Assembly (NCBI RefSeq): GCF_900172325.1
Contig: NZ_FWFR01000001.1
Location: 434,001 to 498,000 of the forward strand
Origin: Oceanibacterium hippocampi
GTDB taxonomy: Bacteria; Pseudomonadota; Alphaproteobacteria; Sneathiellales; Sneathiellaceae
Direction: 5' to 3'
Length of the DNA stretch: 64,000 nucleotides
In this document: one piece after another, positions 9,856 through 20,678 of the stretch
How the letters are laid out: each line of letters starts with the position of its first letter
Position numbering within the stretch: the stretch's first letter is position 1
Position numbers and translations under genes: made by a program
Notes under the pieces: generated by a model
The model's database searches: none
What the model was told of the DNA's origin: nothing
The model's input: only the letters and a program-made list of their open reading frames with translations

Positions 9856-11193
9856 TCAATACCCGTAGGCTCGGGCAAGCAATTCGATCGGGTGGCTGGC
9901 GGCGGCCGGCGCCTTGACGTCGTCGCCGAGCCGTTCGAGCGCCTGCACAAGGTGGGCGCCGGCGAGCGGGCATTCGGACGCGACATGCGCCTTCGTCGCC
10001 TTGGCGATATTTCGGGCCGCGGGCTTGCCGATCTTCAGCGCGACCTCGAAATTCTCCTTCTTGATCCCCCATGAGCCACCATGACCCGAACAGCGCTCGA
10101 CCAGGGTGACCTCTGTTTCGGGGATCAGCTTCAGCATCTCCTGCGCCTTTGGCCCCATGTTCTGGGCCCGGGCATGGCAGGCGAAATGCAGCGCAACACC
10201 GCCGTCGAGCGGTTTCAACCCGTCCGCCAGTCCCTGGCGCTTGGCGATGTCGACGACGAACTCGGTGATGTCGAAGCTCGCCTTGGCAAGCTTCGCGACC
10301 AGCGGGTCGTCGGGCAGGATCAGCGGCCATTCGAATTTCAGCATCAGCGCGCAGGACGGGACCAGCGCGACGATGTCATAGCCTTCGTCGATATAGCGTT
10401 CGAGCGCCGCGGCGACCGTGCGGGCACTCTCGGCAACACGATCGAGCTCGCCATGCTCCAGTTGCGGCATGCCGCAACAGCCGGGATACTCGACCACCGT
10501 CTCGACGCCATTCCGGGCCAGCACCTGGCGCGCCGCCTCGCCGATCGACGGACTGTTGTAGTTGGCGAAGCAGGTCGCATAAAGCACCGCCTTGCGGCCG
10601 GCGGCCGGCGCCGTGCGGTCGACCTCGATCGCCTGGGCCTCTGCCCGGGCCTTGAAGGTCTTGCCGTGGAATTCGGGCAGATGGGCATCGCGATGGATGT
10701 CAGCGACCTTTTCCAGGAGAGGTCGGGTCAGACGGTTGCCGGTGCCGGTCGCCCAGTTGGCGAGCGGCGCCACGGCGCCGGCAAGCTTGCCGTTGCGGTC
10801 GGTCTCGGTGAGCTGGCGGTCGACGAAGGAGATCTTGCCGGCGCGGGCTTCGGCGGCGCGGTAGCGCAACATCAGGTGCGGGAAGTCGAGGTTGAACTCG
10901 TGCGGCGGAACATAGGGGCATTTGGTCATGAAGCACATGTCGCAGAGCGTGCAGGCATCTACGACCGGCTTGAATCCTTCCGACGAGACGCTGTCGAGTT
11001 CGCCGCTGTCGGAATCGTCGATCAGGTCGAACAGGCGCGGGAAGGAATCGCAGAGATTGAAGCAGCGGCGGCAGCCATGGCAGATGTCGAAGACCCGGCG
11101 AAGCTCGGCATCGATCTTCTCGGCATCGTAGAAATCCGGGTTCTGCCAGTCGAGCGGATGTCGAACCGGCGCATCGAGACTACCTTCTCGCAT
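9856..11193 (-). CDS. CCG-domain iron-sulfur protein (GlpC/HdrD-like)
   Basis: The 445-residue protein has two ferredoxin-type [4Fe-4S] sites near the N-terminus ([11 protein letters not shown] and [13 protein letters not shown]). Two cysteine-rich domains like those of GlpC and heterodisulfide reductase follow. The first has a full CCG motif ([13 protein letters not shown]). The second reads CSGHGGSWG, where the usual CCG is CSG, so that metal site differs from classic HdrB. It probably moves electrons between a quinone or other carrier and a partner. The rubrerythrin just upstream lacks a rubredoxin domain and is a reasonable partner (inference). No membrane segment is seen. Confidence 0.88.
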   Translation of the reverse strand: MREGSLDAPVRHPLDWQNPDFYDAEKIDAELRRVFDICHGCRRCFNLCDSFPRLFDLIDDSDSGELDSVSSEGFKPVVDACTLCDMCFMTKCPYVPPHEFNLDFPHLMLRYRAAEARAGKISFVDRQLTETDRNGKLAGAVAPLANWATGTGNRLTRPLLEKVADIHRDAHLPEFHGKTFKARAEAQAIEVDRTAPAAGRKAVLYATCFANYNSPSIGEAARQVLARNGVETVVEYPGCCGMPQLEHGELDRVAESARTVAAALERYIDEGYDIVALVPSCALMLKFEWPLILPDDPLVAKLAKASFDITEFVVDIAKRQGLADGLKPLDGGVALHFACHARAQNMGPKAQEMLKLIPETEVTLVERCSGHGGSWGIKKENFEVALKIGKPAARNIAKATKAHVASECPLAGAHLVQALERLGDDVKAPAAASHPIELLARAYGY

Positions 11194-11235
11194 GGCGCTG
11201 CCTCCTGTCGGACAAAGACGAAAGGAACCGAACGC

Positions 11236-11255
11236 ACCGGCCCGCTCGGGCCGGT
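11236..11255 (-). other. hairpin between rubrerythrin and Fe-S gene
   Basis: ACCGGCCC and GGGCCGGT form a perfect 8-bp stem with a 4-nt loop, 33 bp after the rubrerythrin stop. No T-tract follows on the minus strand, so it is more likely an RNA-stability or processing element than a terminator. It could lower expression of the downstream genes relative to rubrerythrin. Confidence 0.6.
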
Positions 11256-11287
11256 ACGTCCGCGATCATCACCGATCCGGAAGCGGA

Positions 11288-11707
11288 TCAGGCGTCGAGC
11301 GTGTCGAGCGCCTTCTGGAAACGACCGGCATGGCTCTTTTCAGCCTTGGCCAGCGTCTCGAACCAGTCGGCGATCTCGTCGAAACCCTCTTCACGGGCCG
11401 ACTTGGCCATGCCCGGATACATGTCGGTGTATTCGTGGGTCTCGCCGACGATGGCCGCCTTGAGGTTGGCCGAGGTGGCGCCGATCGGCTCGCCCGTCGC
11501 CGGGTCGCCGACTTCCTCGAGAAACTCGAGATGACCGTGCGCGTGGCCGGTCTCGCCTTCCGCGGTCGAGCGGAACACGGCGGCAACGTCGTTGTAGCCC
11601 TCGACGTCGGCCTTCTGTGCGAAATACAGATAGCGCCGATTGGCCTGACTCTCGCCGGCGAAGGCTGCCTTCAGGTTTTCCTCGGTCTTGCTGCCCTTGA
11701 GTGACAT
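11288..11707 (-). CDS. rubrerythrin family protein without rubredoxin domain
   Basis: The 139-residue protein is a ferritin-like four-helix bundle with diiron ligands in two helix pairs: GESQANRRY with [10 protein letters not shown], and [12 protein letters not shown] with [11 protein letters not shown]. The C-terminal rubredoxin domain of classic rubrerythrin (two CxxC pairs) is absent, as in sulerythrin-type proteins. Electrons for peroxide reduction must therefore come from another protein. The start has a strong AGGAGG site. A near-consensus promoter lies 73 bp upstream (11780-11808). Downstream come the Fe-S protein and DUF3501. Confidence 0.93.
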   Translation of the reverse strand: MSLKGSKTEENLKAAFAGESQANRRYLYFAQKADVEGYNDVAAVFRSTAEGETGHAHGHLEFLEEVGDPATGEPIGATSANLKAAIVGETHEYTDMYPGMAKSAREEGFDEIADWFETLAKAEKSHAGRFQKALDTLDA

Positions 11708-11779
11708 CGAATTCCTCCTGGAGTTGATCGCACGCATCGGTCGGGCACGGAACCCGCGATGCACGATATGACAGGAGCG

Positions 11780-11808
11780 ATAGTAGGGATGGCCCCGGGG
11801 GGTGTCAA
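11780..11808 (-). promoter_or_regulatory. sigma-70 promoter of the rubrerythrin operon
   Basis: The minus strand has TTGACA (11808-11803), a 17-nt spacer and TACTAT (11785-11780). The -35 is perfect and the -10 matches five of six consensus bases. The spacer contains a GC-rich run. Two perfect inverted repeats lie just upstream. Confidence 0.8.
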
Positions 11809-11815
11809 CAGCTTG

Positions 11816-11834
11816 GAACAGTTCAAAACTGTTC
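11816..11834. promoter_or_regulatory. inverted repeat GAACAGTT-CAA-AACTGTTC
   Basis: A perfect 8-3-8 palindrome centred 17 bp upstream of the rubrerythrin -35. The position suits an activator site or an upstream operator for a dimeric regulator. The regulator is unknown. Confidence 0.6.
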
Positions 11835-11848
11835 GCAACTAGACTGAC

Positions 11849-11869
11849 AATACAAATGAAATTTGTATT
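11849..11869. promoter_or_regulatory. inverted repeat AATACAAAT-GAA-ATTTGTATT
   Basis: A perfect 9-3-9 AT-rich palindrome directly after the irr stop codon and 41-61 bp upstream of the rubrerythrin -35. Its size and AT content suit a Fur-superfamily or IscR-type operator. It does not match the classic rhizobial Irr box flanks. No T-tract follows, so it is not a standard terminator of irr. Confidence 0.6.
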
Positions 11870-12289
11870 TCAGCCCGCCTTTGAAACCCGGATGACCACG
11901 TCGACCCGGCTCACCTGCATGCCTTCCGGCGGAGCCGGCAGGCTGGTGATGCCAATGGCGTCGCCCGGGATATCGGCGAGGTCGCCGGTTCCCTCGAAGA
12001 AGAAATGGTGATGGGGTTCGGTATTGGTGTCGAAATAGGAGCGCGCGGAATCGACCACCACTTCGCGCAGCATTCCGGCGGCCGTGAACTGGTGCAGGGA
12101 ATTGTAGATCGTCGCCAGCGAGACGCGGATGCTGGCACCCAGCGCTTCCTCGTGAAGCCCCTCGGCGGTGATATGCCGGTCGCCGCCGTCGAACAGCAGC
12201 TTGGCCAGCGCGAGGCGCTGGCGGGTCGGCCGCAATCCGGCTTCGCGCAGCCGCCTCAGGGCATCGCTGAAGGGTCGTTCGCTGGTCAT
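11870..12289 (-). CDS. irr: Fur family regulator, Irr type
   Basis: The 139-residue protein has a winged-helix N-terminus (LRPTRQRLALAKLLF, ISVSLATIYN-like SIRVSLATIYNSLHQFTA). An HHH motif lies inside SYFDTNTEPHHHFFFEG. That triple His is the mark of the alphaproteobacterial iron-response regulator Irr, which in rhizobia senses iron through haem. Cys pairs of classic Fur are absent. Irr would bind iron-control elements and adjust iron and haem genes. Here it is the first gene of a run with rubrerythrin, the Fe-S protein and DUF3501, and its own -35 overlaps an Irr-box-like palindrome. A PerR-like role is the main alternative. Confidence 0.85.
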   Translation of the reverse strand: MTSERPFSDALRRLREAGLRPTRQRLALAKLLFDGGDRHITAEGLHEEALGASIRVSLATIYNSLHQFTAAGMLREVVVDSARSYFDTNTEPHHHFFFEGTGDLADIPGDAIGITSLPAPPEGMQVSRVDVVIRVSKAG

Positions 12290-12330
12290 TCGCGTTCACC
12301 ACGGAAATGCATCACGTCGTCCATGAACGC

Positions 12331-12360
12331 AATATAGCGAGTTTATTGGAATTATTCAAA
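12331..12360 (-). promoter_or_regulatory. irr promoter overlapped by an Irr-box-like palindrome
   Basis: The minus strand has TTGAAT (12359-12354), 17 nt, then TATATT (12336-12331), 41 bp before the irr start. The palindrome TTGGAATTATTCAAA at 12346-12360 has the TTxGAA-N3-TTCxAA skeleton of the rhizobial iron control element and covers the -35 box. This suggests autorepression. Confidence 0.7.
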
Positions 12361-12381
12361 TGACCGGGCACGACCGCCCGG

Positions 12382-13779
12382 TCAGTCGCCCGTGCAGATG
12401 CGGTCGACCAGTTCCTTGACGGTCGGGACATGGCCGCCGGCATAGAACGGATCATCGGCGAAGCGGAACGCCGCATGGCCGGCGAACATAAGGTTCTCCG
12501 ACACGTCGCCCATGTGGCTGATGGCCCGCAGCGTCTTCTGGATGCAGTAGCTGCGCGGGTCCGCCTTGCGGCCGGTCGTGTTGCCCTCGCCCTGGGCCCA
12601 GTTCGAGAACAGGCAGGCCGAAAGGCAGCCCATGCAGTCGACCTGGTCCTTGTGGATTTCCTGGCGTTTCTCCGAGGTGACGAAGATCAACGTCGAATCA
12701 GGCGTCTTCATCGCGTCGTCGAAGCCTTCCTCGACCCATTTGTTGGCGCGCTCCGCATCACCGGCGGTGAGATAGACCTCGCGCTTGCGCGGACCGAAGC
12801 CGAACGCCACCTGGTGCTCGCCCACCGGCTGCGTGGTGAAGGCGACCTGGCGCTCGTTGCGCGCCCGGAGTTCCTGGATGAACTCGTTGTTGACCGCGGA
12901 GGACCAGAAGCCGGTCGGACTGTAGCGATTGAGGAAAACATCGCCTTCCTTGAGCGTCATCAGCCGCTTCTTCCAGGCATCCGGGATCGGGCTCTCCTGG
13001 GTCAGCAAGGGCCGGGTGCCGTACTGGAAGGCAATCGGACCGATCTCCTTGTTGTCCATCCAGTCGGCCCAGTCGCGCAGGTACCAGACGCCGCCGGCCA
13101 TGATGATCGGGACCTGCTCGAGGCCGACCTCGTTCATCAGCCGGCGCAGTTCGGCGACCCGGGGATAGGGATCCTCCGGCCGGTGCGGATCCTCGGAATT
13201 CGACAGCCCGTTATGACCGCCGGCCCGCCACGGATCCTCGTAGACGACGCCGCCCAGCCATTCCGAGAACTTGTGATAGGCCCGCTTCCAGAGCGCCCGG
13301 AAGGCGCGCGCCGAAGAGACGATCGGGTAATAGTGGATCTTGTAGTTGGCGGAGATCTGGGCGATCCGGTAGGGCATGCCGGCACCGCAGGTCACGCCGT
13401 GGACGAGCCCCTTCGCGCCTTCGAGAATGCCGTGCAGGATGCGCTCGGCCGCGCCCATCTCCCAGAGCACGTTGACATGGATGCGGCCTTCGCCGCCGCG
13501 CTCGTCATGGGCGATCCGGGCCTGGGCGATGCCGCCGCGAATCGCGTAATCGACCAGTTCCTCATGGCGCTCCCGCCGGGTGCGGCCATGGTAGACCTGA
13601 TCGATCATGTTGCCGTTCTCGTCGTAGGAATCAGCATTCACGCCCGAGAAGGTGCCGACACCGCCGGCCGCGGCCCATGCGCCCGAGCTCACGCCGCTGG
13701 TCACAGCAATCCCCTTGCCGCCTTCGACGAGCGGCAGGACTTCCTTACCGGACAGAAGTATGGGGTTCAGTGCCTTCAC
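12382..13779 (-). CDS. nitronate monooxygenase-like flavoprotein with C-terminal Cys cluster
   Basis: From the GTG at 13779 (purine-rich GGGAGA site upstream) the protein has 465 residues. It belongs to the FMN-binding nitronate monooxygenase / 2-nitropropane dioxygenase superfamily: VEGGKGIAVTSG, GVTCGAGMPYRIAQI, VPIIMAGGVW and IAFQYGTRPLL mark the TIM-barrel flavin site. It is longer than typical members. The last 90 residues hold CMGCLSAC and a further Cys in RSYC (about 382, 385, 389, 412), which could bind an iron-sulfur cluster. A nitronate substrate is not certain. It lies upstream of irr on the same strand, but irr has its own promoter. Confidence 0.8.
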   Translation of the reverse strand: MKALNPILLSGKEVLPLVEGGKGIAVTSGVSSGAWAAAGGVGTFSGVNADSYDENGNMIDQVYHGRTRRERHEELVDYAIRGGIAQARIAHDERGGEGRIHVNVLWEMGAAERILHGILEGAKGLVHGVTCGAGMPYRIAQISANYKIHYYPIVSSARAFRALWKRAYHKFSEWLGGVVYEDPWRAGGHNGLSNSEDPHRPEDPYPRVAELRRLMNEVGLEQVPIIMAGGVWYLRDWADWMDNKEIGPIAFQYGTRPLLTQESPIPDAWKKRLMTLKEGDVFLNRYSPTGFWSSAVNNEFIQELRARNERQVAFTTQPVGEHQVAFGFGPRKREVYLTAGDAERANKWVEEGFDDAMKTPDSTLIFVTSEKRQEIHKDQVDCMGCLSACLFSNWAQGEGNTTGRKADPRSYCIQKTLRAISHMGDVSENLMFAGHAAFRFADDPFYAGGHVPTVKELVDRICTGD

Positions 13780-13915
13780 AACGTTCTCCCTCTCCCACCG
13801 GCGAAGCTTGATCGTGAGAAGACAGGATCGGGCCAAATATCGAGCCTTCTGTCGCGCCGGTGCATCGGGCTCTCAGGCCCTGCAAGCTTACTCAATCTGT
13901 CTAACATGCTGCAGC

Positions 13916-13946
13916 TCCGGACCGAGTCAAGGAAACCCGGTCCGGA
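13916..13946 (-). terminator. hairpin after pnp
   Basis: TCCGGACCG and CGGTCCGGA form a perfect 9-bp stem with a 13-nt loop, 25 bp past the pnp stop on the minus strand. No T-tract follows, so it is a 3'-end stability hairpin or a weak or Rho-assisted terminator. Confidence 0.55.
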
Positions 13947-13970
13947 ACCCCAGTTCAGGAACGGAGCCGA

Positions 13971-16088
<2,118 letters not shown>

Positions 16089-16272
16089 CCATCCATCCTT
16101 CCGTTCGGACCCGGCCGCCCATCGGCCCGGTCCGAGCCGGCGGAATCCCCTGGATTCCGCCTCTATGCGAGGCCGCGCACGCTAGCGCGCCGCCTCCCGC
16201 GAATGCCACCCGTCTGCTTGTATGGCCTGAACCGGATGGGCGGCGCCTCCGGCAGGGTCTCGGGAATCGCAA

Positions 16273-16318
16273 CGCCCGGGATAGTCGATACCGTCAAGGC
16301 ATCGCCGGTTCCCGGGCG
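16273..16318 (-). promoter_or_regulatory. long hairpin in the rpsO-pnp intergenic region
   Basis: The outer arms CGCCCGGGA and TCCCGGGCG (9 bp, perfect) enclose a 5/4-nt internal loop and an inner 7-bp stem CGATGCC/GGTATCG with one G-U pair and a TTGAC loop. It starts 20 bp after the rpsO stop. Position and length fit an RNase III or PNPase autocontrol element. No T-tract follows. Confidence 0.6.
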
Positions 16319-16338
16319 CGTCGTGTGCGACCGTTGCC

Positions 16339-16608
16339 TCAGCGGCGAATGCCAAGGCGCTGGATCAGCGTGCTGTAGCGATTGACGTCCTGGCCCTTCA
16401 GATAGTCGAGCAGGCTCCGACGGCGGCTGACCATTTTCAGGAGGCCGCGCCGCGAATGGACGTCATGCGTGTGTGACTTGAAATGTTCGGTCAGGTTGGT
16501 GATCCGCTCGGTCAGGATCGCCACCTGGACTTCCGGTGAACCGGTGTCGCCTTCATTGGTGGCATATTCCTTGACGAGCTCAAGCTTGCGCTCTGGCGTA
16601 ATCGACAT
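16339..16608 (-). CDS. rpsO: 30S ribosomal protein S15
   Basis: The 89-residue protein has the full S15 sequence ([49 protein letters not shown]). It binds 16S rRNA and helps assemble the 30S platform. An AGGAGAGACC site precedes the ATG. truB is 15 bp upstream and pnp lies downstream, the usual bacterial order. Confidence 0.99.
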   Translation of the reverse strand: MSITPERKLELVKEYATNEGDTGSPEVQVAILTERITNLTEHFKSHTHDVHSRRGLLKMVSRRRSLLDYLKGQDVNRYSTLIQRLGIRR

Positions 16609-16623
16609 CGGTCTCTCCTGAAA

Positions 16624-17520
16624 TCAAAGGTTGAAAACGCGCAGCGGACGGACCTTTTCCCGATCGACCTCGGCAAGAGCCACCGGCTCTCCTCCGGTCG
16701 TCACGCAAACCGTACCGTCGGCTGCACCGGGCACCGTCACCGGCTGACCATGTCGAAGGCGGTCGGCCTGCGGCTCCGTGATGGCCAGCGCCGGGATGTC
16801 GTCCAGCGCGGTCAGGATCGGGAGCAGGTGCTCGTTAGGCGCCGGAAACTGCCACATCGTGGCAAGCTTATCCAGCGAAATCGCCCGATCCTCGGAAAAC
16901 CCGCCGACCTTCAGCCGGCGGAGTGCCGTGACATGGCCGCAGGTACCCAGCGCGCGGGCAAGATCGCGGGCCACGGCGCGGACATAGGTGCCCTTGCCGC
17001 AATCGATTTCGAGGCTCGCATGGTCGGCATCCGGCGTTTCCACGAGGCGCAGGGCGTCGATCCGGACGCTGCGCGGCTGCAGGTCCGGGGTCTCGCCCCG
17101 CCGGGCCAGGTCATAGGCCCGTGCGCCGCCGACCTTGAGCGCGGAATAGGCCGGTGGCAGCTGCTCGACGTCGCCGATGAAGGCGCCGAGGGCGCCCTCG
17201 ATCTCGGCCGCCTCCGGGCGCACGGCAGACTGTTCGACGACCGGGCCTTCGGCATCGTCGGTTTCCGTCGTTTCGCCCCAGCGCACCGTGAAGCGGTAGC
17301 GCTTGGCGCCGTCCATGACGTAGGAAACGGTCTTGGTCGCCTCGCCGAGCGCGATCGGCAGAATTCCGCTGGCCAGCGGATCGAGCGTACCGCCGTGGCC
17401 CGCCTTCGCGGCGCCGGTAATCCGGCGGACGGCGCCGACGACCTGGGTCGAGGTCATGCCGACGGGCTTGTCGATGATCAACCAGCCATGCACCGGCAGA
17501 CCGCGACGTTGTCGCGCCAT
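16624..17520 (-). CDS. truB: tRNA pseudouridine-55 synthase
   Basis: The 298-residue enzyme has the TruB signature: WLIIDKPVGMTSTQVV, then GHGGTLDPLASGILPIALGE with the catalytic Asp. YRFTVRWGETTETDDAEG and the GTYVRAVARDLA segment follow. The C-terminal PUA-like region ends in LRVFNL. It makes the T-loop pseudouridine in all tRNAs. rbfA is 11 bp upstream and rpsO 15 bp downstream. Confidence 0.98.
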   Translation of the reverse strand: MARQRRGLPVHGWLIIDKPVGMTSTQVVGAVRRITGAAKAGHGGTLDPLASGILPIALGEATKTVSYVMDGAKRYRFTVRWGETTETDDAEGPVVEQSAVRPEAAEIEGALGAFIGDVEQLPPAYSALKVGGARAYDLARRGETPDLQPRSVRIDALRLVETPDADHASLEIDCGKGTYVRAVARDLARALGTCGHVTALRRLKVGGFSEDRAISLDKLATMWQFPAPNEHLLPILTALDDIPALAITEPQADRLRHGQPVTVPGAADGTVCVTTGGEPVALAEVDREKVRPLRVFNL

Positions 17521-17531
17521 GTCCGGCTCCT

Positions 17532-17939
17532 TCAGTCGCGATCGATGTCGTCGGAACCCTGTTCCGCGGCCACCTGCCGGAGGAGGCTGTCGATGCGGCT
17601 CGCCTGCTCGAAGCTGTCATCGCTCTTGAACGTGATCCGCGGCGTGTTGCGGAGCGGCACGGCGCGGGCGAGCAGGGTGCGGATATAGGTGGAACAGCGA
17701 TTGAGCGCGGCCACGACGGCGGCCGCGTTCTCGCCGCCGAGCGGCGTCACGAAAGCGGATGCGTTCTTCAGATCCGGGCTCATCGAGACCTCGGTCACGG
17801 TAACCGAGACGCCGGCCAGATCCGGATCGCGAAAGGTTTCCCGCGTCAGCAGATCCGCCAGGGCGTGCCGCATCTCTTCGCCGACACGCAACTGGCGCTT
17901 GCTGGCCGGGCGTTTCGCCTGCCTTGTGCCCGCCATCAT
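17532..17939 (-). CDS. rbfA: ribosome-binding factor A
   Basis: The 135-residue protein matches RbfA (QLRVGEEMRHALADLL, TVTEVSMSPDLKNASAFV). Its C-terminus carries an Asp-rich tail. It is a KH-fold 30S maturation factor acting on the 5' end of 16S rRNA. Two adjacent ATG codons open the frame (17939 and 17936). infB is 58 bp upstream. Confidence 0.97.
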   Translation of the reverse strand: MMAGTRQAKRPASKRQLRVGEEMRHALADLLTRETFRDPDLAGVSVTVTEVSMSPDLKNASAFVTPLGGENAAAVVAALNRCSTYIRTLLARAVPLRNTPRITFKSDDSFEQASRIDSLLRQVAAEQGSDDIDRD

Positions 17940-17997
17940 TCCCTCACGAAAATCCTGTCGAAAGACGCTGTCGCGGCGGCCGGAGCCGCCGCATGTC

Positions 17998-20676
17998 TCA
18001 CAGCGTCCGCTCGACCTCTTCGAGTTCGAAGCACTCGATCATGTCGCCGGTCTGGATGTCCTGGTAATTCGCCAGCGCCATACCGCATTCGGCCCCCTGC
18101 TTGACCTCGCGGACCTCGTCCTTGAAGCGGCGGAGGGACGAAAGATCGCCCTCGTGGATCACCACGTCGTCGCGCAGGAGACGGACCTTGCAGCCACGGC
18201 GGACGACGCCCTCGGTGATCATGCAGCCCGCGACCTTGCCGGTCTTGGTGATGTTGAAGACTTCGCGGATCTCGGCGTAGCCCAGGAAACGCTCGCGCAC
18301 CGCCGGCGCAAGCATGCCGGACAGCAGGCTCTTCAGGTCGTCGATCACGTTGTAGATGATCGAGTAGTAGCGGATATCGACACCATCGCGCTGGGCCATC
18401 TCGCGGGCCTGCTTGTTGGCGCGCACGTTGAAGCCGATGATGATGCCGTTCGAGGCCCGCGCCAGGATGACATCGGACTCGTTGATGCCGCCAACCGCCG
18501 AATGCAGGATCTCGACCTTGACCTCGTCGGTCCCGATCTTCTCGGCCGAACCGACCAGCGCTTCCGCCGATCCCTGCACGTCCGCCTTGATGACGAGCGG
18601 CAGGAGCTGGGCCTGGCCTTCCTTGATCGCCGAGAACATCTGTTCCAGCGTGCCCCGCTGGCCGACCGCGGCGCGCTTCTCTCGGGACTGCCGCTGCCGG
18701 AACTCGGCGATATCGCGGGCCCGGCTCTCGCTGTCGATGACGCTGAGCAGGTCCCCCGCTTCCGGCGCGCCCTGCAGGCCGATGACCTCGACCGGCTCGG
18801 CCGGTCCGGCGCTCTCGACATTGTTGCCGCGGTCGTCGATCAGGGCGCGCACGCGGCCCCATTCGGCGCCGGCGACGAAGACGTCGCCGATCCGCAGCGT
18901 GCCGCGCTGGACGAGAACGGTGGCCACCGAGCCGCGCCCGACTTCGAGCTTCGCCTCGACCACCACGCCCTCGGCATTGCGGTCCGGGTTTGCCTTCAGT
19001 TCGAGGATTTCCGACTGCAGGAGGATCGCTTCCTGCAGCTTGTCGAGACCGGTGCCCTTGGCGGCCGAGACCTCGACGTCCTGTACGTCGCCGCCGAGGC
19101 TTTCGACGACAATCTCGTGCTGCAGCAGTTGCTGGCGGACCTTGTCGGGGTTGGCTGCCGGCAGGTCGCACTTGTTGATCGCGACGATGATCGGGACCTC
19201 GGCCAGCTTGGCATGGCGAATCGCCTCGATCGTCTGCGGCATCACCGCGTCGTCGGCCGCCACGACCAGGATGACGATGTCCGTCACCTTGGCACCGCGC
19301 GAGCGCATGCCGGTAAAGGCCTCGTGACCCGGGGTGTCGAGGAAGGTGATGGTAGCGCCGCCGGAGAGTTCGACCTGGTAGGCGCCGATATGCTGGGTGA
19401 TGCCGCCGGCTTCGCGGGAAACCACGTCGGTCTTGCGCAGCGCGTCGAGCAACGATGTCTTGCCGTGATCGACATGGCCCATGACCGTGACCACCGGGGC
19501 CCGCGGCTTCAGGCTCTCGACCGGATCGTCGTCACCGGACAGGCCGACCTCGACGTCCGAATCCGATACCCGGCGAATCCGGTGGCCGAATTCCGAGACC
19601 AGAAGCTCCGCGGTGTCGGCATCGATCGGCTGGTTGATGGTGACCATCACGCCCATTTTCATCAAGGCGCGGACGACATCGACGCCGCGTTCGGCCATGC
19701 GGTTCGCAAGCTCCTGGACGACGATCGTCTCAGGCACCACGACATCGCGAACGACCTTGGTGGGCGCTTCATCGCCCCTGCCGCCGGAACGGGCCTTCTC
19801 GCGGGCACGGCGTACTGCCGCCAGGCTCCGCTGCCGCTGGCGGCCGTCACCGGACACCAGCGCGTCGGTCACCGTCAGGCGGCCGGTCCGCCGGCTTTCG
19901 CCGCGGCGGGTGGCAACGGCGCGATCGGCCGTCTTGCCGCGACGGGCCTTGGTCGCGCCGCGCGGGCTGCCGCGATCGGAATCGCCTTCCCGCTCCTCGG
20001 GGGCACCGGCACGGGCCGCGGCCGGTGCCGCCGCGCGACTGACTTCCTGGCGTTCTCGCGCGGCTTCCGCATCGGCCTTGCGCTTCGCCTCATGCTCTTC
20101 GGCAAGGCGCTTCGCAGCCTCTTCCTCCGAGCGACGTCGGGCATCGGCGTCGTTGCGCTTGCGATCTTCCTCTTCCTGCTGGCGCCGTTCGGCGGCAGCA
20201 CGTTCCTCGGCTTCGCGACGCTCGGCGAAATCACGCTCGCGCGCTTCCTCCTCGGCCTTGACACGGGCCTCGGCCGCTTCCTTGCGCGCACCATGCAGGG
20301 CTCGCACGCGGGCAGCCTTCTCCTCGGCCGTGAGCTGCTTCAGGACGACGCGGCCGCGCGTCGCATGGCGCGGCTGATCGTTGCGCGGCCGTTCCTTCTG
20401 CGGGGCCGGCGCGGGCGCGCTCGGCTTCGCCTGGACCGCAGGCGCGGCGGCCGGCTCGGGCTTCGGCGCGGTCGTCTCGCCGGTCTGACCGGCAGTCGTG
20501 CCGGGCCGGGGCGGCACGCGCTTCTTGCGAACCTCGACCTGGACGGTCTTGGAACGGCCATGACTGAAGCTCTGGCGGACCTGACCGCCCTCCGGACCCT
20601 TGCGCATTTCAAGCTTGCGCGGCTGCTTGTTCAGACTGAGCGACTTGCGCTCGTCCTTGTCGTTCGCTTCGGACAT
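17998..20676 (-). CDS. infB: translation initiation factor IF-2
   Basis: The 892-residue GTPase has an N-terminal IF2-associated domain. A long Ala/Glu/Arg-rich stretch, probably coiled coil, covers about residues 120-230. The G domain has G1 [12 protein letters not shown] starting at residue 400, DTPGHEAF and NKCD. The C-terminal domains bind fMet-tRNA and end with [19 protein letters not shown]. It brings initiator tRNA to the 30S subunit. It starts 2 bp after the ylxR stop, consistent with translational coupling. Confidence 0.98.
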   Translation of the reverse strand: MSEANDKDERKSLSLNKQPRKLEMRKGPEGGQVRQSFSHGRSKTVQVEVRKKRVPPRPGTTAGQTGETTAPKPEPAAAPAVQAKPSAPAPAPQKERPRNDQPRHATRGRVVLKQLTAEEKAARVRALHGARKEAAEARVKAEEEARERDFAERREAEERAAAERRQQEEEDRKRNDADARRRSEEEAAKRLAEEHEAKRKADAEAARERQEVSRAAAPAAARAGAPEEREGDSDRGSPRGATKARRGKTADRAVATRRGESRRTGRLTVTDALVSGDGRQRQRSLAAVRRAREKARSGGRGDEAPTKVVRDVVVPETIVVQELANRMAERGVDVVRALMKMGVMVTINQPIDADTAELLVSEFGHRIRRVSDSDVEVGLSGDDDPVESLKPRAPVVTVMGHVDHGKTSLLDALRKTDVVSREAGGITQHIGAYQVELSGGATITFLDTPGHEAFTGMRSRGAKVTDIVILVVAADDAVMPQTIEAIRHAKLAEVPIIVAINKCDLPAANPDKVRQQLLQHEIVVESLGGDVQDVEVSAAKGTGLDKLQEAILLQSEILELKANPDRNAEGVVVEAKLEVGRGSVATVLVQRGTLRIGDVFVAGAEWGRVRALIDDRGNNVESAGPAEPVEVIGLQGAPEAGDLLSVIDSESRARDIAEFRQRQSREKRAAVGQRGTLEQMFSAIKEGQAQLLPLVIKADVQGSAEALVGSAEKIGTDEVKVEILHSAVGGINESDVILARASNGIIIGFNVRANKQAREMAQRDGVDIRYYSIIYNVIDDLKSLLSGMLAPAVRERFLGYAEIREVFNITKTGKVAGCMITEGVVRRGCKVRLLRDDVVIHEGDLSSLRRFKDEVREVKQGAECGMALANYQDIQTGDMIECFELEEVERTL

Positions 20677-20678
20677 AC

